NCBI RefSeq assembly: GCF_000379685.1 | Contig: NZ_KB903289.1 | Location: forward strand, 35,543-99,542 | Origin: Catelliglobosispora koreensis DSM 44566 | GTDB taxonomy: Bacteria; Actinomycetota; Actinomycetes; Mycobacteriales; Micromonosporaceae | Length of the DNA: 64,000 nucleotides | Direction: 5' to 3' | Shown: one piece after another, positions 34,070 to 41,498 of the stretch | How positions within the stretch are numbered: position 1 is the first letter of the stretch | Layout of the letters: the number at the start of each line of letters is the position of its first letter | Translations under genes and position numbers: made by a program | The notes under the pieces: model-generated | The model's database searches: none | Told to the model about the DNA's origin: nothing | Seen by the model: the letters and a program-made list of their open reading frames with translations, nothing else

Positions 34070-35229
34070 CCGAGCTGAAAGACATGCTCGATGGCCTGGC
34101 AGGTGACGCACAGGTTTACGGGGCGATTGAACGCGCTGAACGGGTAGGCCGCAGGCGGCGCCACCGTAAGCGTTTGGTGATGGGAGGTGGCGCGGCGCTG
34201 TCGGTCGCGACCGTCCTCATTGGGGTGTCGCTGATTCCCACCGCTGTGCCGGCGCCGGAATTGGGGGCCTCGCCGTCCGTGGCACCCTCGCCGACGCCAT
34301 CGCCAGATCACCTCATCGCTTGTACCGCGAAGGAACTGCCGTTGCCTGACGGGTACCCGAAGAAGACCTATGCCGGCGGCGGCGACCCCGCCGGCCGCTA
34401 CATCGTTGGCCGGTCATATGCCAAAGATGGCCGGCCGCGGCTGGCGATCTGGGATGGCATTCAGCCCACGATGGTGGCCATGGAGGGTAGTGACCAGGGG
34501 TTCACGGACATCACCACCTCCGGTGTCGCCATAGGTTCGAGCTTCATCGGCACAGACGGGGAGAACCAGGTCTCCTGGATTTACCGCAACGGCGAACTGA
34601 AGCGGCTCAAGGGCGACAACGTCAGTGCCGTCGCCATCAACGAAAAGCTCGTCATCGCCGGCCGGGAAAGCTTGGGCCATGCGATCGTCTGGCGCACACC
34701 AACGTCCGATCCGGAGCGGCTGACGGTGCCTGAGGGCGCCATGATGTCGGAGGCCCGGGCGATCGCGGAGACCGGCGAGATCATCGGATCGATCGACTAT
34801 CGCGGTCACCGCGAAGGCAAGCCCGCGACCGACGGAGTCGTTTGGCATACCGATGGCACGATCGAGGTCCTGCCCATCCCGGCCGGATTCGACCCGGAAC
34901 GGGTGTGGCCCAACGACATCCGCGGCGAATGGATCGGCGGCCGGATGATCGAGCGCAGTGGGCGGCTGGTCAATCTACTGTGGAATCGGCGCACCGGTGA
35001 GGTCACGGCCCACATCGACCGCACCGCGACCGAAGTCGTGAACCCCCTTGGCTGGACGGCGGGCTTCGGCAAAGACCTGAAGCTGGCTGACGGAACGGTC
35101 GTCGACCTGCCCAGGCCAGGCGGTGGCGCCGGCGGCGGTGACATCAGGGTCATCAGTGATGACGGCAAGACGGTCGGCGGCACGCTGCTCGGCGATGAGA
35201 CCATCGCGGTCCGCTGGACCTGCGGCTGA
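34066..35229 (+). CDS. Single-pass membrane protein with beta-propeller-like exterior; probable sigma-factor partner
   Basis: 387 residues, ATGA overlap with the ECF gene. A short cytoplasmic N-terminus (TELKDMLDGLAGDAQVYGAIERAERVGRRRRHRK) is followed by one membrane helix (LVMGGGAALSVATVLIGVSLIP), a Pro/Ser linker, and an exterior domain with repeated strands such as DPAGRYIVGRSYAKDGRPRLAIWDG, GVAIGSSFIGTDGENQVSWIYRNG and AIAETGEIIGSIDYRG. These resemble HAF-type beta-propeller repeats. The first and last parts contain one Cys each (IACTAKE, RWTCG). No classical zinc anti-sigma motif is visible. It is inferred to control the sigma factor by sensing outside the membrane. A strong terminator follows. 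Confidence 0.8.
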   Translation: MTELKDMLDGLAGDAQVYGAIERAERVGRRRRHRKRLVMGGGAALSVATVLIGVSLIPTAVPAPELGASPSVAPSPTPSPDHLIACTAKELPLPDGYPKKTYAGGGDPAGRYIVGRSYAKDGRPRLAIWDGIQPTMVAMEGSDQGFTDITTSGVAIGSSFIGTDGENQVSWIYRNGELKRLKGDNVSAVAINEKLVIAGRESLGHAIVWRTPTSDPERLTVPEGAMMSEARAIAETGEIIGSIDYRGHREGKPATDGVVWHTDGTIEVLPIPAGFDPERVWPNDIRGEWIGGRMIERSGRLVNLLWNRRTGEVTAHIDRTATEVVNPLGWTAGFGKDLKLADGTVVDLPRPGGGAGGGDIRVISDDGKTVGGTLLGDETIAVRWTCG

Positions 35230-35242
35230 GGACAAGATAGAG

Positions 35243-35269
35243 CCTGGCTGGCCTGTGCGGCCAGCCAGG
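35243..35269. terminator. Bidirectional hairpin terminator
   Basis: A perfect 11-bp stem, CCTGGCTGGCC (35243-35253) with GGCCAGCCAGG (35259-35269) and a TGTGC loop, between convergent genes ending at 35229 (+) and 35270 (-). Confidence 0.88.
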
Positions 35270-36151
35270 TTATGGGTGGTGGACCAGGACAGATCCGATG
35301 ACGAGCAGAGACAACCCAATTCCACGTGAGCGGTTGAGCTTGCGCTGTGGCAACCGGAACCAACCGTAGTGATCCGCCAGGGCGGAAGCGGCCTGCTGCC
35401 CGGTAATGGTGAGGGAGATCGTGGTGGCGGCACCGATGGCTGGTACCAGAAGGAAGGTCGACACCACGTAGGCTGCCGCCGCCGCGCCGCCTAGCCAGCC
35501 CCACCATGGCATTGCCGCCAGCCCGGAATAGGCCGGCGCCGGTGTGTGACCGGTTATCCGCAGAACTAGGAACACCGCGGCGATGACAGCCGTGGCGACA
35601 GCGAAGCTAGTGAGCCCCACGGCTAAAGGCCGGCCAAGGTCGCGCATCAGTGCCGCGTTGACGGCCGCCTGCAGGGGCAGCACGCCACCAGCGGCCAGGC
35701 CGAGCAGCATCCAGCCAGACAGCTTGGCCTGCTTCACCATGGTGCTGATACCGGCGATGACCACCAGCGCACCGAGGTAGGAAAAGACCGTGAGCGGCCG
35801 GCCGCCGAAATAGTCGACTAGCAGCGAGACAAGCATTTGCCCGGTCACGAACAGCCCGACGGAGGCGAGTGCTCCGAGCCTGGGCAGTAGAACGATCGCG
35901 CTGGTGATGTAGAAAGGGCTGGCGATTCCGCCAAGCAGCTTCCAGGGCGCGACGTCACCCAGGTGGGTCAAGGCGCCGAGGTCACCGTTGAAGGCGGCTA
36001 TCGCCGCGAGCAAGACTAGCGCGACACTGAGCTGGATAGTGGCGGCGCCATAGGGCGTGCCAACGGCTTTGCTTAGCTGAAGGTTCACCGCGGCCTGTAT
36101 GGCTAGCAGGATGCCGACGGCCGCAGCGCTGAGCAGGAGAACGCTGTTCAT
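35270..36151 (-). CDS. DMT-superfamily (DUF606/YdcZ-type) membrane transporter
   Basis: 293 residues with about ten hydrophobic helices in two homologous halves: compare LLAIQAAVNLQLSKAVGTPYGAATIQLSVALVLL with VLPLQAAVNAALMRDLGRPLAVGLTSFAVATAVI, and GLFVTGQMLVSLLVDYFGG with ISLTITGQQAASALADHYGWF. These paired AVN and GQ...LxDH/YFG blocks define the family. The substrate is unknown; members export small molecules. The divergent TetR gene and palindromes in the shared promoter suggest ligand-induced expression. Confidence 0.88.
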   Translation of the reverse strand: MNSVLLLSAAAVGILLAIQAAVNLQLSKAVGTPYGAATIQLSVALVLLAAIAAFNGDLGALTHLGDVAPWKLLGGIASPFYITSAIVLLPRLGALASVGLFVTGQMLVSLLVDYFGGRPLTVFSYLGALVVIAGISTMVKQAKLSGWMLLGLAAGGVLPLQAAVNAALMRDLGRPLAVGLTSFAVATAVIAAVFLVLRITGHTPAPAYSGLAAMPWWGWLGGAAAAAYVVSTFLLVPAIGAATTISLTITGQQAASALADHYGWFRLPQRKLNRSRGIGLSLLVIGSVLVHHP

Positions 36152-36168
36152 TCGTCACTCCAGGGGTA

Positions 36169-36212
36169 AAGTGGACATGCCGTCCGGTTATAACTGGACG
36201 CGCTGTCCACTT
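36169..36212. promoter_or_regulatory. Nested palindromes in the DMT/TetR promoter region (TetR operator candidate)
   Basis: Outer inverted repeat AAGTGGACA (36169-36177) / TGTCCACTT (36204-36212). Between them, GTCCGGTTATAACTGGAC (36182-36199) is an 18-bp near-perfect palindrome with one mismatched pair, centred on TTATAA. The position between divergent TetR and transporter genes matches an autoregulated TetR operator. Confidence 0.6.
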
Positions 36213-36234
36213 ATTCCGTGGTGAGGGAGCGGGA

Positions 36235-36792
36235 ATGGAACGCGCCGACGCGACACGCAACCGGGTGCTGGTGTTAGAGGCCGCGCGACGGCTGTTCACG
36301 TCGCAGGACCCCCGGTCGGTCACCATGGAGGACATCGCCCGGGAAGCGGGTGTCGGCCGGGCGACGCTCTACCGTCGCTATCCGGATGTTCCCACGATCG
36401 CTGCCGCCCTCCTCGGCGAGCACGAAAGTGCGCTGCAGGCCGAACTCATTGGCGGACCGCCACCGCTAGGTCCCGGTGCGCCACCGGCACAGCGGCTCGC
36501 GGCCTTTTACACCGCCATGATCGCGCTACTTGAGGAACATCTGCCGCTCGTGCTCGGCGCTGAAACCGGTGAGGCGAGATTCCGGGCGGGGGCATACGGA
36601 TTCTGGCGTGCTCATGTGAAGGCGATCCTGACCGAGGCCGGCGTAAAAGACGCGCTGGCGGCGACGGATGTTCTGCTGGCGCCGCTAGCGCCAGATGTCT
36701 ACCGTTATCAACGCCAGGTCCTGGGCTACAGCCAAGCACGGGTTACCAGAGCGGTCATCTGGCTGGCACAAGCGTGCCTGCCAGACGATTAG
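36235..36792 (+). CDS. TetR-family transcriptional regulator
   Basis: 185 residues from ATG 36235 (GGGAGCGGGA upstream). The N-terminal HTH reads RNRVLVLEAARRLFTSQDPRSVTMEDIAREAGVGRATLYRRYPD, the classic TetR motif. The C-terminal ligand-binding helices are unclassified. It is divergent from the DMT transporter, which it probably represses through the palindromes in between. Confidence 0.93.
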   Translation: MERADATRNRVLVLEAARRLFTSQDPRSVTMEDIAREAGVGRATLYRRYPDVPTIAAALLGEHESALQAELIGGPPPLGPGAPPAQRLAAFYTAMIALLEEHLPLVLGAETGEARFRAGAYGFWRAHVKAILTEAGVKDALAATDVLLAPLAPDVYRYQRQVLGYSQARVTRAVIWLAQACLPDD

Positions 36793-36796
36793 CGCG

Positions 36797-37045
36797 TCAG
36801 ACCTCGATCGGAACCTCGTAGACCTCGGCCGTCGGATGGCCGGCGCGCTCGTGCACCCGCATCACGGCTTCCTTATCTGGTCCCGTCGAGATGCAGAATG
36901 CCTTCCCTGACACCGGGTCCAGCCACGCCTTCTCGAAGTGCACGCCTTCTTCAGCTTCGATCCGAAGGTCAGCTTCGTGGGCGGCCTTGAAATCTTCGGC
37001 CGTCACGCCAACAAATCCTTCGTGAACATCCATAAACGTCGCCAT
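36797..37045 (-). CDS. DUF4242 / SCO4226-like small nickel-binding-type protein
   Basis: 82 residues from the ATG ending at 37045, with AAAGGGGG upstream. The sequence MATFMDVHEGFVGVTAEDFKAAH, then VHFEKAWLDPVSGKAFCISTGPDKEAVMRVHERAGHPTAEVYEV matches the DUF4242 ferredoxin-like fold; the Streptomyces relative SCO4226 binds nickel. The His/Cys residues in DVHE, FCI and HERAGH are the likely ligands. The biological role is unknown. It ends 4 bp from the convergent TetR gene. Confidence 0.85.
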   Translation of the reverse strand: MATFMDVHEGFVGVTAEDFKAAHEADLRIEAEEGVHFEKAWLDPVSGKAFCISTGPDKEAVMRVHERAGHPTAEVYEVPIEV

Positions 37046-37140
37046 CTCGGCCCCCTTTGCCGATTGCTGTGCTTCAAGCATCTCGCAGGCGGGCAGGCCG
37101 GGAGCCGCGTTAGGTGAATTGGAACCAGTCGACATTTGAG

Positions 37141-37180
37141 CGCGAACGAGCCATCCTTGCAGAGAGGTGGCTCGTTCGCG
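37141..37180 (-). terminator. Hairpin terminator of the amphi-Trp gene
   Basis: A perfect 13-bp stem, CGCGAACGAGCCA (37141-37153) with TGGCTCGTTCGCG (37168-37180), 14-nt loop, just after the stop of the leftward gene ending at 37186. Confidence 0.85.
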
Positions 37181-37185
37181 GGATG

Positions 37186-37578
37186 TCAGTGCGAGGTGGG
37201 GGAGAGGTAAGACTCGCCGGTCTTTTCCTCCGCCGGGGTGTAGGCCGGCTCCGCGGCGTAAACCGGTTCGGCGGCGCTGGCCGCTGCCGAAGGCCCGACG
37301 TTCTCCGGTGCTACTTCGGCGGGTGCTTCCTCTTCTTCCTCTTCCGCGTGTGCCTGCGCTGTCGCGGAGGAGCCGGTCCAGCTGAACTCGATTTCGATCG
37401 ACGTCTCGGAACCACTGCTCTCGATCTCAAGTTCGCAGTCGACCTCATCGCCAACGCTTACCGAACCGCCCGCTCCGAACCGGACCTTGCCGTCTGATTC
37501 AAGCTGGTCGGCCATCTGGCGCAGCCACGCGGCCAGATCGGCCCGTGACACCTTCCGCGCGTCTTCGAAGATTTCCAT
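37186..37578 (-). CDS. Amphi-Trp domain protein with acidic Ala-rich tail
   Basis: 130 residues from the ATG ending at 37578 (or 133 from 37587; both lack a clear Shine-Dalgarno). Residues 1-70 match the amphi-Trp domain: MEIFEDARKVSRADLAAWLRQMADQLESDGKVRFGAGGSVSVGDEV, then LEIESSGSETSIEIEFSW. The tail is low-complexity, Glu/Ala/Pro-rich. The function of the family is unknown. Flanked by hairpins on both sides, so probably monocistronic. Confidence 0.82.
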   Translation of the reverse strand: MEIFEDARKVSRADLAAWLRQMADQLESDGKVRFGAGGSVSVGDEVDCELEIESSGSETSIEIEFSWTGSSATAQAHAEEEEEEAPAEVAPENVGPSAAASAAEPVYAAEPAYTPAEEKTGESYLSPTSH

Positions 37579-37616
37579 GCCGAGCATGCTCGCACATGAG
37601 TGCTAGCCGAACAGGA

Positions 37617-37645
37617 GGCGTCCCCGGCATGCGACCGGGGACGCC
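37617..37645 (-). terminator. Hairpin terminator of the 52-codon mini-gene
   Basis: A perfect 11-bp stem, GGCGTCCCCGG (37617-37627) with CCGGGGACGCC (37635-37645), 7-nt loop. It begins 7 nt after the TAA of the leftward small gene at 37653-37811 and has no other gene to terminate. Confidence 0.75.
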
Positions 37646-37652
37646 ATTGTCC

Positions 37653-37811
37653 TTATACCTCAGTATTCGCGTGAGGAATGATCAACAGATCGGCGCCCGG
37701 CCCGGTGGGATGGTCGACGCACGCGTCGTTGGCCACATGGCCAAAGCTGTGCCGGGCATCGCGATCACGAGTGCACAGGGCGACAGCGGCGATTGCTCCT
37801 AATCTCTTCAT
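37653..37811 (-). CDS. Small peptide gene (52 aa), unknown, divergent from the NRPS/PKS operon
   Basis: An open frame from the ATG ending at 37811 to TAA at 37653. It is preceded by a strong GGAGGT, 5-6 nt from the ATG, and followed at once by a perfect hairpin terminator, so it looks like a real monocistronic gene although short. The peptide begins MKRLGAIAAVALCTRDRD and ends ADLLIIPHANTEV. The N-terminus has a basic-hydrophobic pattern like a very short leader. It has two cysteines (13 and 31) and a CVDHPTGPG middle. I do not recognise it. It could be a secreted or regulatory peptide, or a substrate of something encoded nearby; no evidence decides. Confidence 0.55.
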   Translation of the reverse strand: MKRLGAIAAVALCTRDRDARHSFGHVANDACVDHPTGPGADLLIIPHANTEV

Positions 37812-38411
37812 CGCTGACCTCCGCGGTAGGAATGGCCCGAGCTTGAAGATTGAGGGCTATCGATTGGCTCGGATGGTCGGCCAGAAAAGCACTTTGGACA
37901 CTCTATTGTGGCCGATTCAACGAAGTGATACACCTCGATAGTTGCGTCGCGACGGATATCAATGGAAACATTCTTTGTGCGGCGATGTTCCGGCCGGCAA
38001 ATCGATGTAGTTCACGTGCTGATTTAGCTGAATTCAAGGGCTTTTACCGATATTCGTATTAGTTGCCTCAACTGTCGTCTACCTGACAGCAAAAGTTACT
38101 GTCCGTAGTTCTATATCTCGATAGTTGAATGCTCAAGGTTAGTATGCCAGCGCCGCGACCTCGCCGCCCTGCTGTCCACAAAGGCCGGAGGGGGTGCACG
38201 GAGAGTTATCGATACTCCAACGTAACAATGCGGAGCCAAGTTTGAGTTTCCCGCGACGTTGTAGTTCCCATTAACCTTCGCAGCGCCAACAGAAATTGAG
38301 CATTCCGCCGGTGCGTGGCTGAAGCGTGTAGTGGGGGCGTAATGAGGCGCCCCGGGGAGCACTTGTGAAACAGAGTAAGACGTTCAACTATCTCGACCGG
38401 ACGATGCGGGC
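37812..38411. promoter_or_regulatory. AT-rich divergent regulatory region upstream of the NRPS/PKS operon
   Basis: About 600 bp with clearly lower GC than its surroundings, especially 37890-38130, and no supported gene. CTCGATAGTTG occurs twice (37934-37944 and 38117-38127), with an inverted GATAGTTG at 38385-38392. GAGT/ACTC arms flank ATCGAT at 38203-38217. It should hold promoters for the leftward mini-gene and the rightward biosynthetic operon. Confidence 0.5.
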
Positions 38412-41400
38412 ATGAAAGGCACGGCGGAGGAATACTTCACCGCAAGCGCACGCGGGGAAGCAGAAGTGACGCTGTTCTGCCTTCCCTTCGCCGGTGGCGG
38501 CGCTTCCGCCTTCCGATCGTGGAAGCAAGCCTTCCCCTCCACAGTGGACCTGCAGCCGATTCAGCTGCCGGGCCGCGAAAACCGCATCACCGAGCCGCTC
38601 AAGATCGACCCTGAAGAGGTCGCTGACGCGATGCTCAGCCGCATCAACCGTCCATACGCGATCTACGGGCACAGCATGGGCGCCCGGCTCGGGTTCGACG
38701 TGATTCGCGTGCTGCGCCACCGCGGCGCCCCGATGCCCAAGCGGTTCTACGTCGCCGCATCCCGGCCGCCAGACCAATTCGAGCCGATCGCTCGCATCGC
38801 CGATCTGCCAGACGACGAGTTTGTGGCGCGACTGGAAAACCTTGGCGGTACGCCGTCCGGCGTCCTCGACATCCCTGAGTTGCGTGAGCTTCTCCTACCC
38901 GTACTAAGGGCCGACTTCCACTGGATAGACAACTATCGGTATCAGCCTGGCGAACCGTTGCCAGTGCCGATCGTCGGCTTCGCCGGACTGTCCGACGGAT
39001 CAGTCCCAGCGGAGAAGATGAGAGGCTGGGATGACCACACCAGTGAAGGGTTCCGCCTGCACACGGTGGCCGGGGACCACTTCTTCCTGCACAGCAACGC
39101 AGACGAGGTCACTCGCATGATTCGCCAGGATCTTCGTGAGTCGCCAGCACGCCCACAGCCCGGAAAGCACCTCGTTCCCCTGGCTGACACCGGCTGGCAC
39201 ACCTGGCAAACCGCATTGCTGCGCACGACCGGTTTCCCCGCGAGCGGCCTCAACCGGCTAGCCGACGCCGAACTGGCCGCCACGGCAGACGCGCATCTGC
39301 GGGGCGAGGCCGACGAAGCCGCCTACGTTACAGCTTTCACCCAGGCAGGGGAGCGAACTTCCGCGCACATCTGGGCCATCGCCGACGATCCGCTGTTTCG
39401 TGAAGCCGTCACCTGGCAGAACCGCACCGCCTTGCACGCCGTCGAAGGCGTCCGCAAACAGGGCGCCGCCGCGGCACGTAACTCCAAGCGGCGCCAGCGC
39501 GAAGAAACGATCGCGCAATACTGGCAACGCTATTGCGCCAAGAATGAGACCGTCGGCTTCTTCGGGCCGACCTCGTGGATCACCTTGCAGCCACAGGACT
39601 CCGCCACCAACATCACCGTCGAACCAGGGCCGGGTCTGCTGCGTGACCGGTGGGTCTTCTTTGAACACTGGGCACTATCGGCCTACGGCGACAAAGTCAC
39701 CGCCGATCCGCAAGCCCGGCAATGGCTCGCGCCCACGGTTTCCCCTGAGCTGCATTTGGCCGGACGGCAACTGCTGCGCCCGGCGCAGCCCGCGGTGACG
39801 GTGACGCCCGCCGAAGCGGCGCTTTTGGCCGCGTGCGACGGCAAGCGTCCCGCCGTTGAGGTCGCCCAGGCTGCGGTGGCCGATTCCTCGTCGCTGCTTC
39901 GCAGTACCCCCGATGCCTTGATGTTGCTCGGCCAGCTCGCCGAGCGCCGCATCGTCCGCTGGGACGTCGACTTGCCGGTGCTGCTGACCGCCGAAAAGGT
40001 GCTGCAGCAACGGCTTACGGCGATTGGCGACGCCGCCCTGCGCGAGCAGGCGCTGTCCGGCCTGGCCCAGTTGCAGCGCGCCCGCGACCGGGTTTCGGCA
40101 GCGGCAGGCCAGCCAGAAGAACTCGGCGCCGCCCTCGCCGCGCTCGACGATGTGTTCCGCGACCTCACCGGGCTGGAACCCCAGCGCCGCCACGGCGAAA
40201 TGTATGCGGGGCGCACGCTCGTCGTTGAGGAATGCGCACGTGACCTTGACGTCACGATCGGCGGTGAGGTCATCGAGGCCATCGCCGCACCCATGGGACT
40301 GCTTCTGCAAGCCTCGCGCTGGCTGGCCGCCGCTGCCGCTGACGCCTACCTGGCGATCCTGCAAGAGATCTACGAGGAACTGGCGCGCGACAATGCCACG
40401 GCGAGCGTGTCGTTCGGGCAACTGTGGTATCTAGCCCAGGGTCTGCTGTTCGGTGAAACCGATCGTCCTATCGACGCGGTGACCGCCGATTTCGCCCGCC
40501 GCTGGTCGGAGTTGTTCGGGCTCAAGCACCTGCCCGAAGGCACCCGCTCGGTGACGTTCAAAAGCACGGATCTGGCCGAAGGCATCGCCGGCTTCTTCCC
40601 GGCGACGGCGCCGGCCTGGTCAGCGGCCCGCATCCACAGCCCTGATCTGCACATCAGTGCTGAGAGCGTGGAAGCGTTGCGGCGCGGCGATTTCAGCGTC
40701 GTGCTCGGTGAGATGCATGCCGCCTGGCAGGCTCTCGACGTTGGCGGCTTCCTGCTCAGCGCCTCCAATGTGGAAGAGATGCGCGCACAGCTGCTCGAAG
40801 ACCTCGCCCCGGGCCGGGTCATCCCGCTGTATCCGCTGACGTGGCCGCGACTGTCAGCGCGGTTGGCGGACACGCTCTATAACGAGACCGACAAACAGCT
40901 GGGGTTCATGCCCGCTCCCGGTGCCGAACCCGGCCGGCTGCTGCGCCTGGCGGCGCTGACCGTCGATGACGCCGACGGCTACTTGAAGGTCCGTGACGGC
41001 GAGCAAAGCTGGCCGATCGTTGAGATGTTCGCCGAACTCATTTCCATCCACACCCAAGGCGCCTTCAAACTTGTCGAGGCCACCGGCTACACCCCGCGCA
41101 TCACCGTCGACCGGATGGTGCTCGCCCGCGAAACGTGGCGCACGACCGTGGGCGCGACCGGGCTCGCTGACGCCAAAGGTGAACAGCAGCAATACTTGGC
41201 CGCGCGCCGGTGGCGTGAGTCCCTCGGGCTGCCCGACCGGGTCTTCGTCTCCGTGGCCACCGAGACGAAACCGTCGTTCGTGGACTTGAGCAGCCCGGCG
41301 CTCGTGAGTGCCTTCTGCGCGATCCTGCGTGGCGCCCGGACAGCGGCCGGCGCGGACGTGCGCGTCACCGTCACCGAAATGCTGCCCACTCCGGAACAAA

Positions 41401-41498
41401 CGTGGGTGCCCGACGCCAACGGCGAGACCTACTTCTCCGAACTGCGCATGCACATCTGCGATCCCGAACCCGTGCGCTACGGAGGCACCGGTGACTGA
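38412..41498 (+). CDS. Thioesterase fused to a lantibiotic-dehydratase-like (LanB, glutamylation-type) domain
   Basis: 1028 residues, first gene of the operon. Residues 1-245 are a type II thioesterase/alpha-beta hydrolase: LFCLPFAGGGASAFRSW, nucleophile Ser88 in YGHSMGARLG, Asp195 in GLSDGS, His223 in AGDHFFL. Such enzymes clear or proof-read acyl groups on carrier domains. Residues about 255-1028 resemble the N-terminal domain of lantibiotic dehydratases, with the marker CAKNETVGFFGPTSW near 375-390 and the long Leu/Ala-rich body usual for this family. The C-terminal elimination domain (SpaB_C type) is absent, as in split LanB proteins and PEARL-type aminoacyl-tRNA-using enzymes. No RiPP cyclase or exporter is nearby. 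Its role in an assembly line is unknown; tRNA-dependent aminoacylation of a substrate is an inference from the family. ATG 38412 has only a weak ribosome-binding site. Confidence 0.85.
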   Translation: MKGTAEEYFTASARGEAEVTLFCLPFAGGGASAFRSWKQAFPSTVDLQPIQLPGRENRITEPLKIDPEEVADAMLSRINRPYAIYGHSMGARLGFDVIRVLRHRGAPMPKRFYVAASRPPDQFEPIARIADLPDDEFVARLENLGGTPSGVLDIPELRELLLPVLRADFHWIDNYRYQPGEPLPVPIVGFAGLSDGSVPAEKMRGWDDHTSEGFRLHTVAGDHFFLHSNADEVTRMIRQDLRESPARPQPGKHLVPLADTGWHTWQTALLRTTGFPASGLNRLADAELAATADAHLRGEADEAAYVTAFTQAGERTSAHIWAIADDPLFREAVTWQNRTALHAVEGVRKQGAAAARNSKRRQREETIAQYWQRYCAKNETVGFFGPTSWITLQPQDSATNITVEPGPGLLRDRWVFFEHWALSAYGDKVTADPQARQWLAPTVSPELHLAGRQLLRPAQPAVTVTPAEAALLAACDGKRPAVEVAQAAVADSSSLLRSTPDALMLLGQLAERRIVRWDVDLPVLLTAEKVLQQRLTAIGDAALREQALSGLAQLQRARDRVSAAAGQPEELGAALAALDDVFRDLTGLEPQRRHGEMYAGRTLVVEECARDLDVTIGGEVIEAIAAPMGLLLQASRWLAAAAADAYLAILQEIYEELARDNATASVSFGQLWYLAQGLLFGETDRPIDAVTADFARRWSELFGLKHLPEGTRSVTFKSTDLAEGIAGFFPATAPAWSAARIHSPDLHISAESVEALRRGDFSVVLGEMHAAWQALDVGGFLLSASNVEEMRAQLLEDLAPGRVIPLYPLTWPRLSARLADTLYNETDKQLGFMPAPGAEPGRLLRLAALTVDDADGYLKVRDGEQSWPIVEMFAELISIHTQGAFKLVEATGYTPRITVDRMVLARETWRTTVGATGLADAKGEQQQYLAARRWRESLGLPDRVFVSVATETKPSFVDLSSPALVSAFCAILRGARTAAGADVRVTVTEMLPTPEQTWVPDANGETYFSELRMHICDPEPVRYGGTGD

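Noticed and set aside
37850-38362. Two short frames in the AT-rich region (37850-38062 +, 38111-38362 -)
   Set aside because: They use TTG or GTG starts without ribosome-binding sites, show no recognisable sequence, and lie in what looks like promoter DNA.
37186-41498. A lanthipeptide or other RiPP cluster around the LanB-like domain
   Set aside because: There is no LanC-type cyclase, no C-terminal elimination domain, no dedicated protease or exporter, and no Ser/Thr/Cys-rich precursor. The 52-codon peptide has few Ser/Thr. The neighbours are NRPS/PKS genes.
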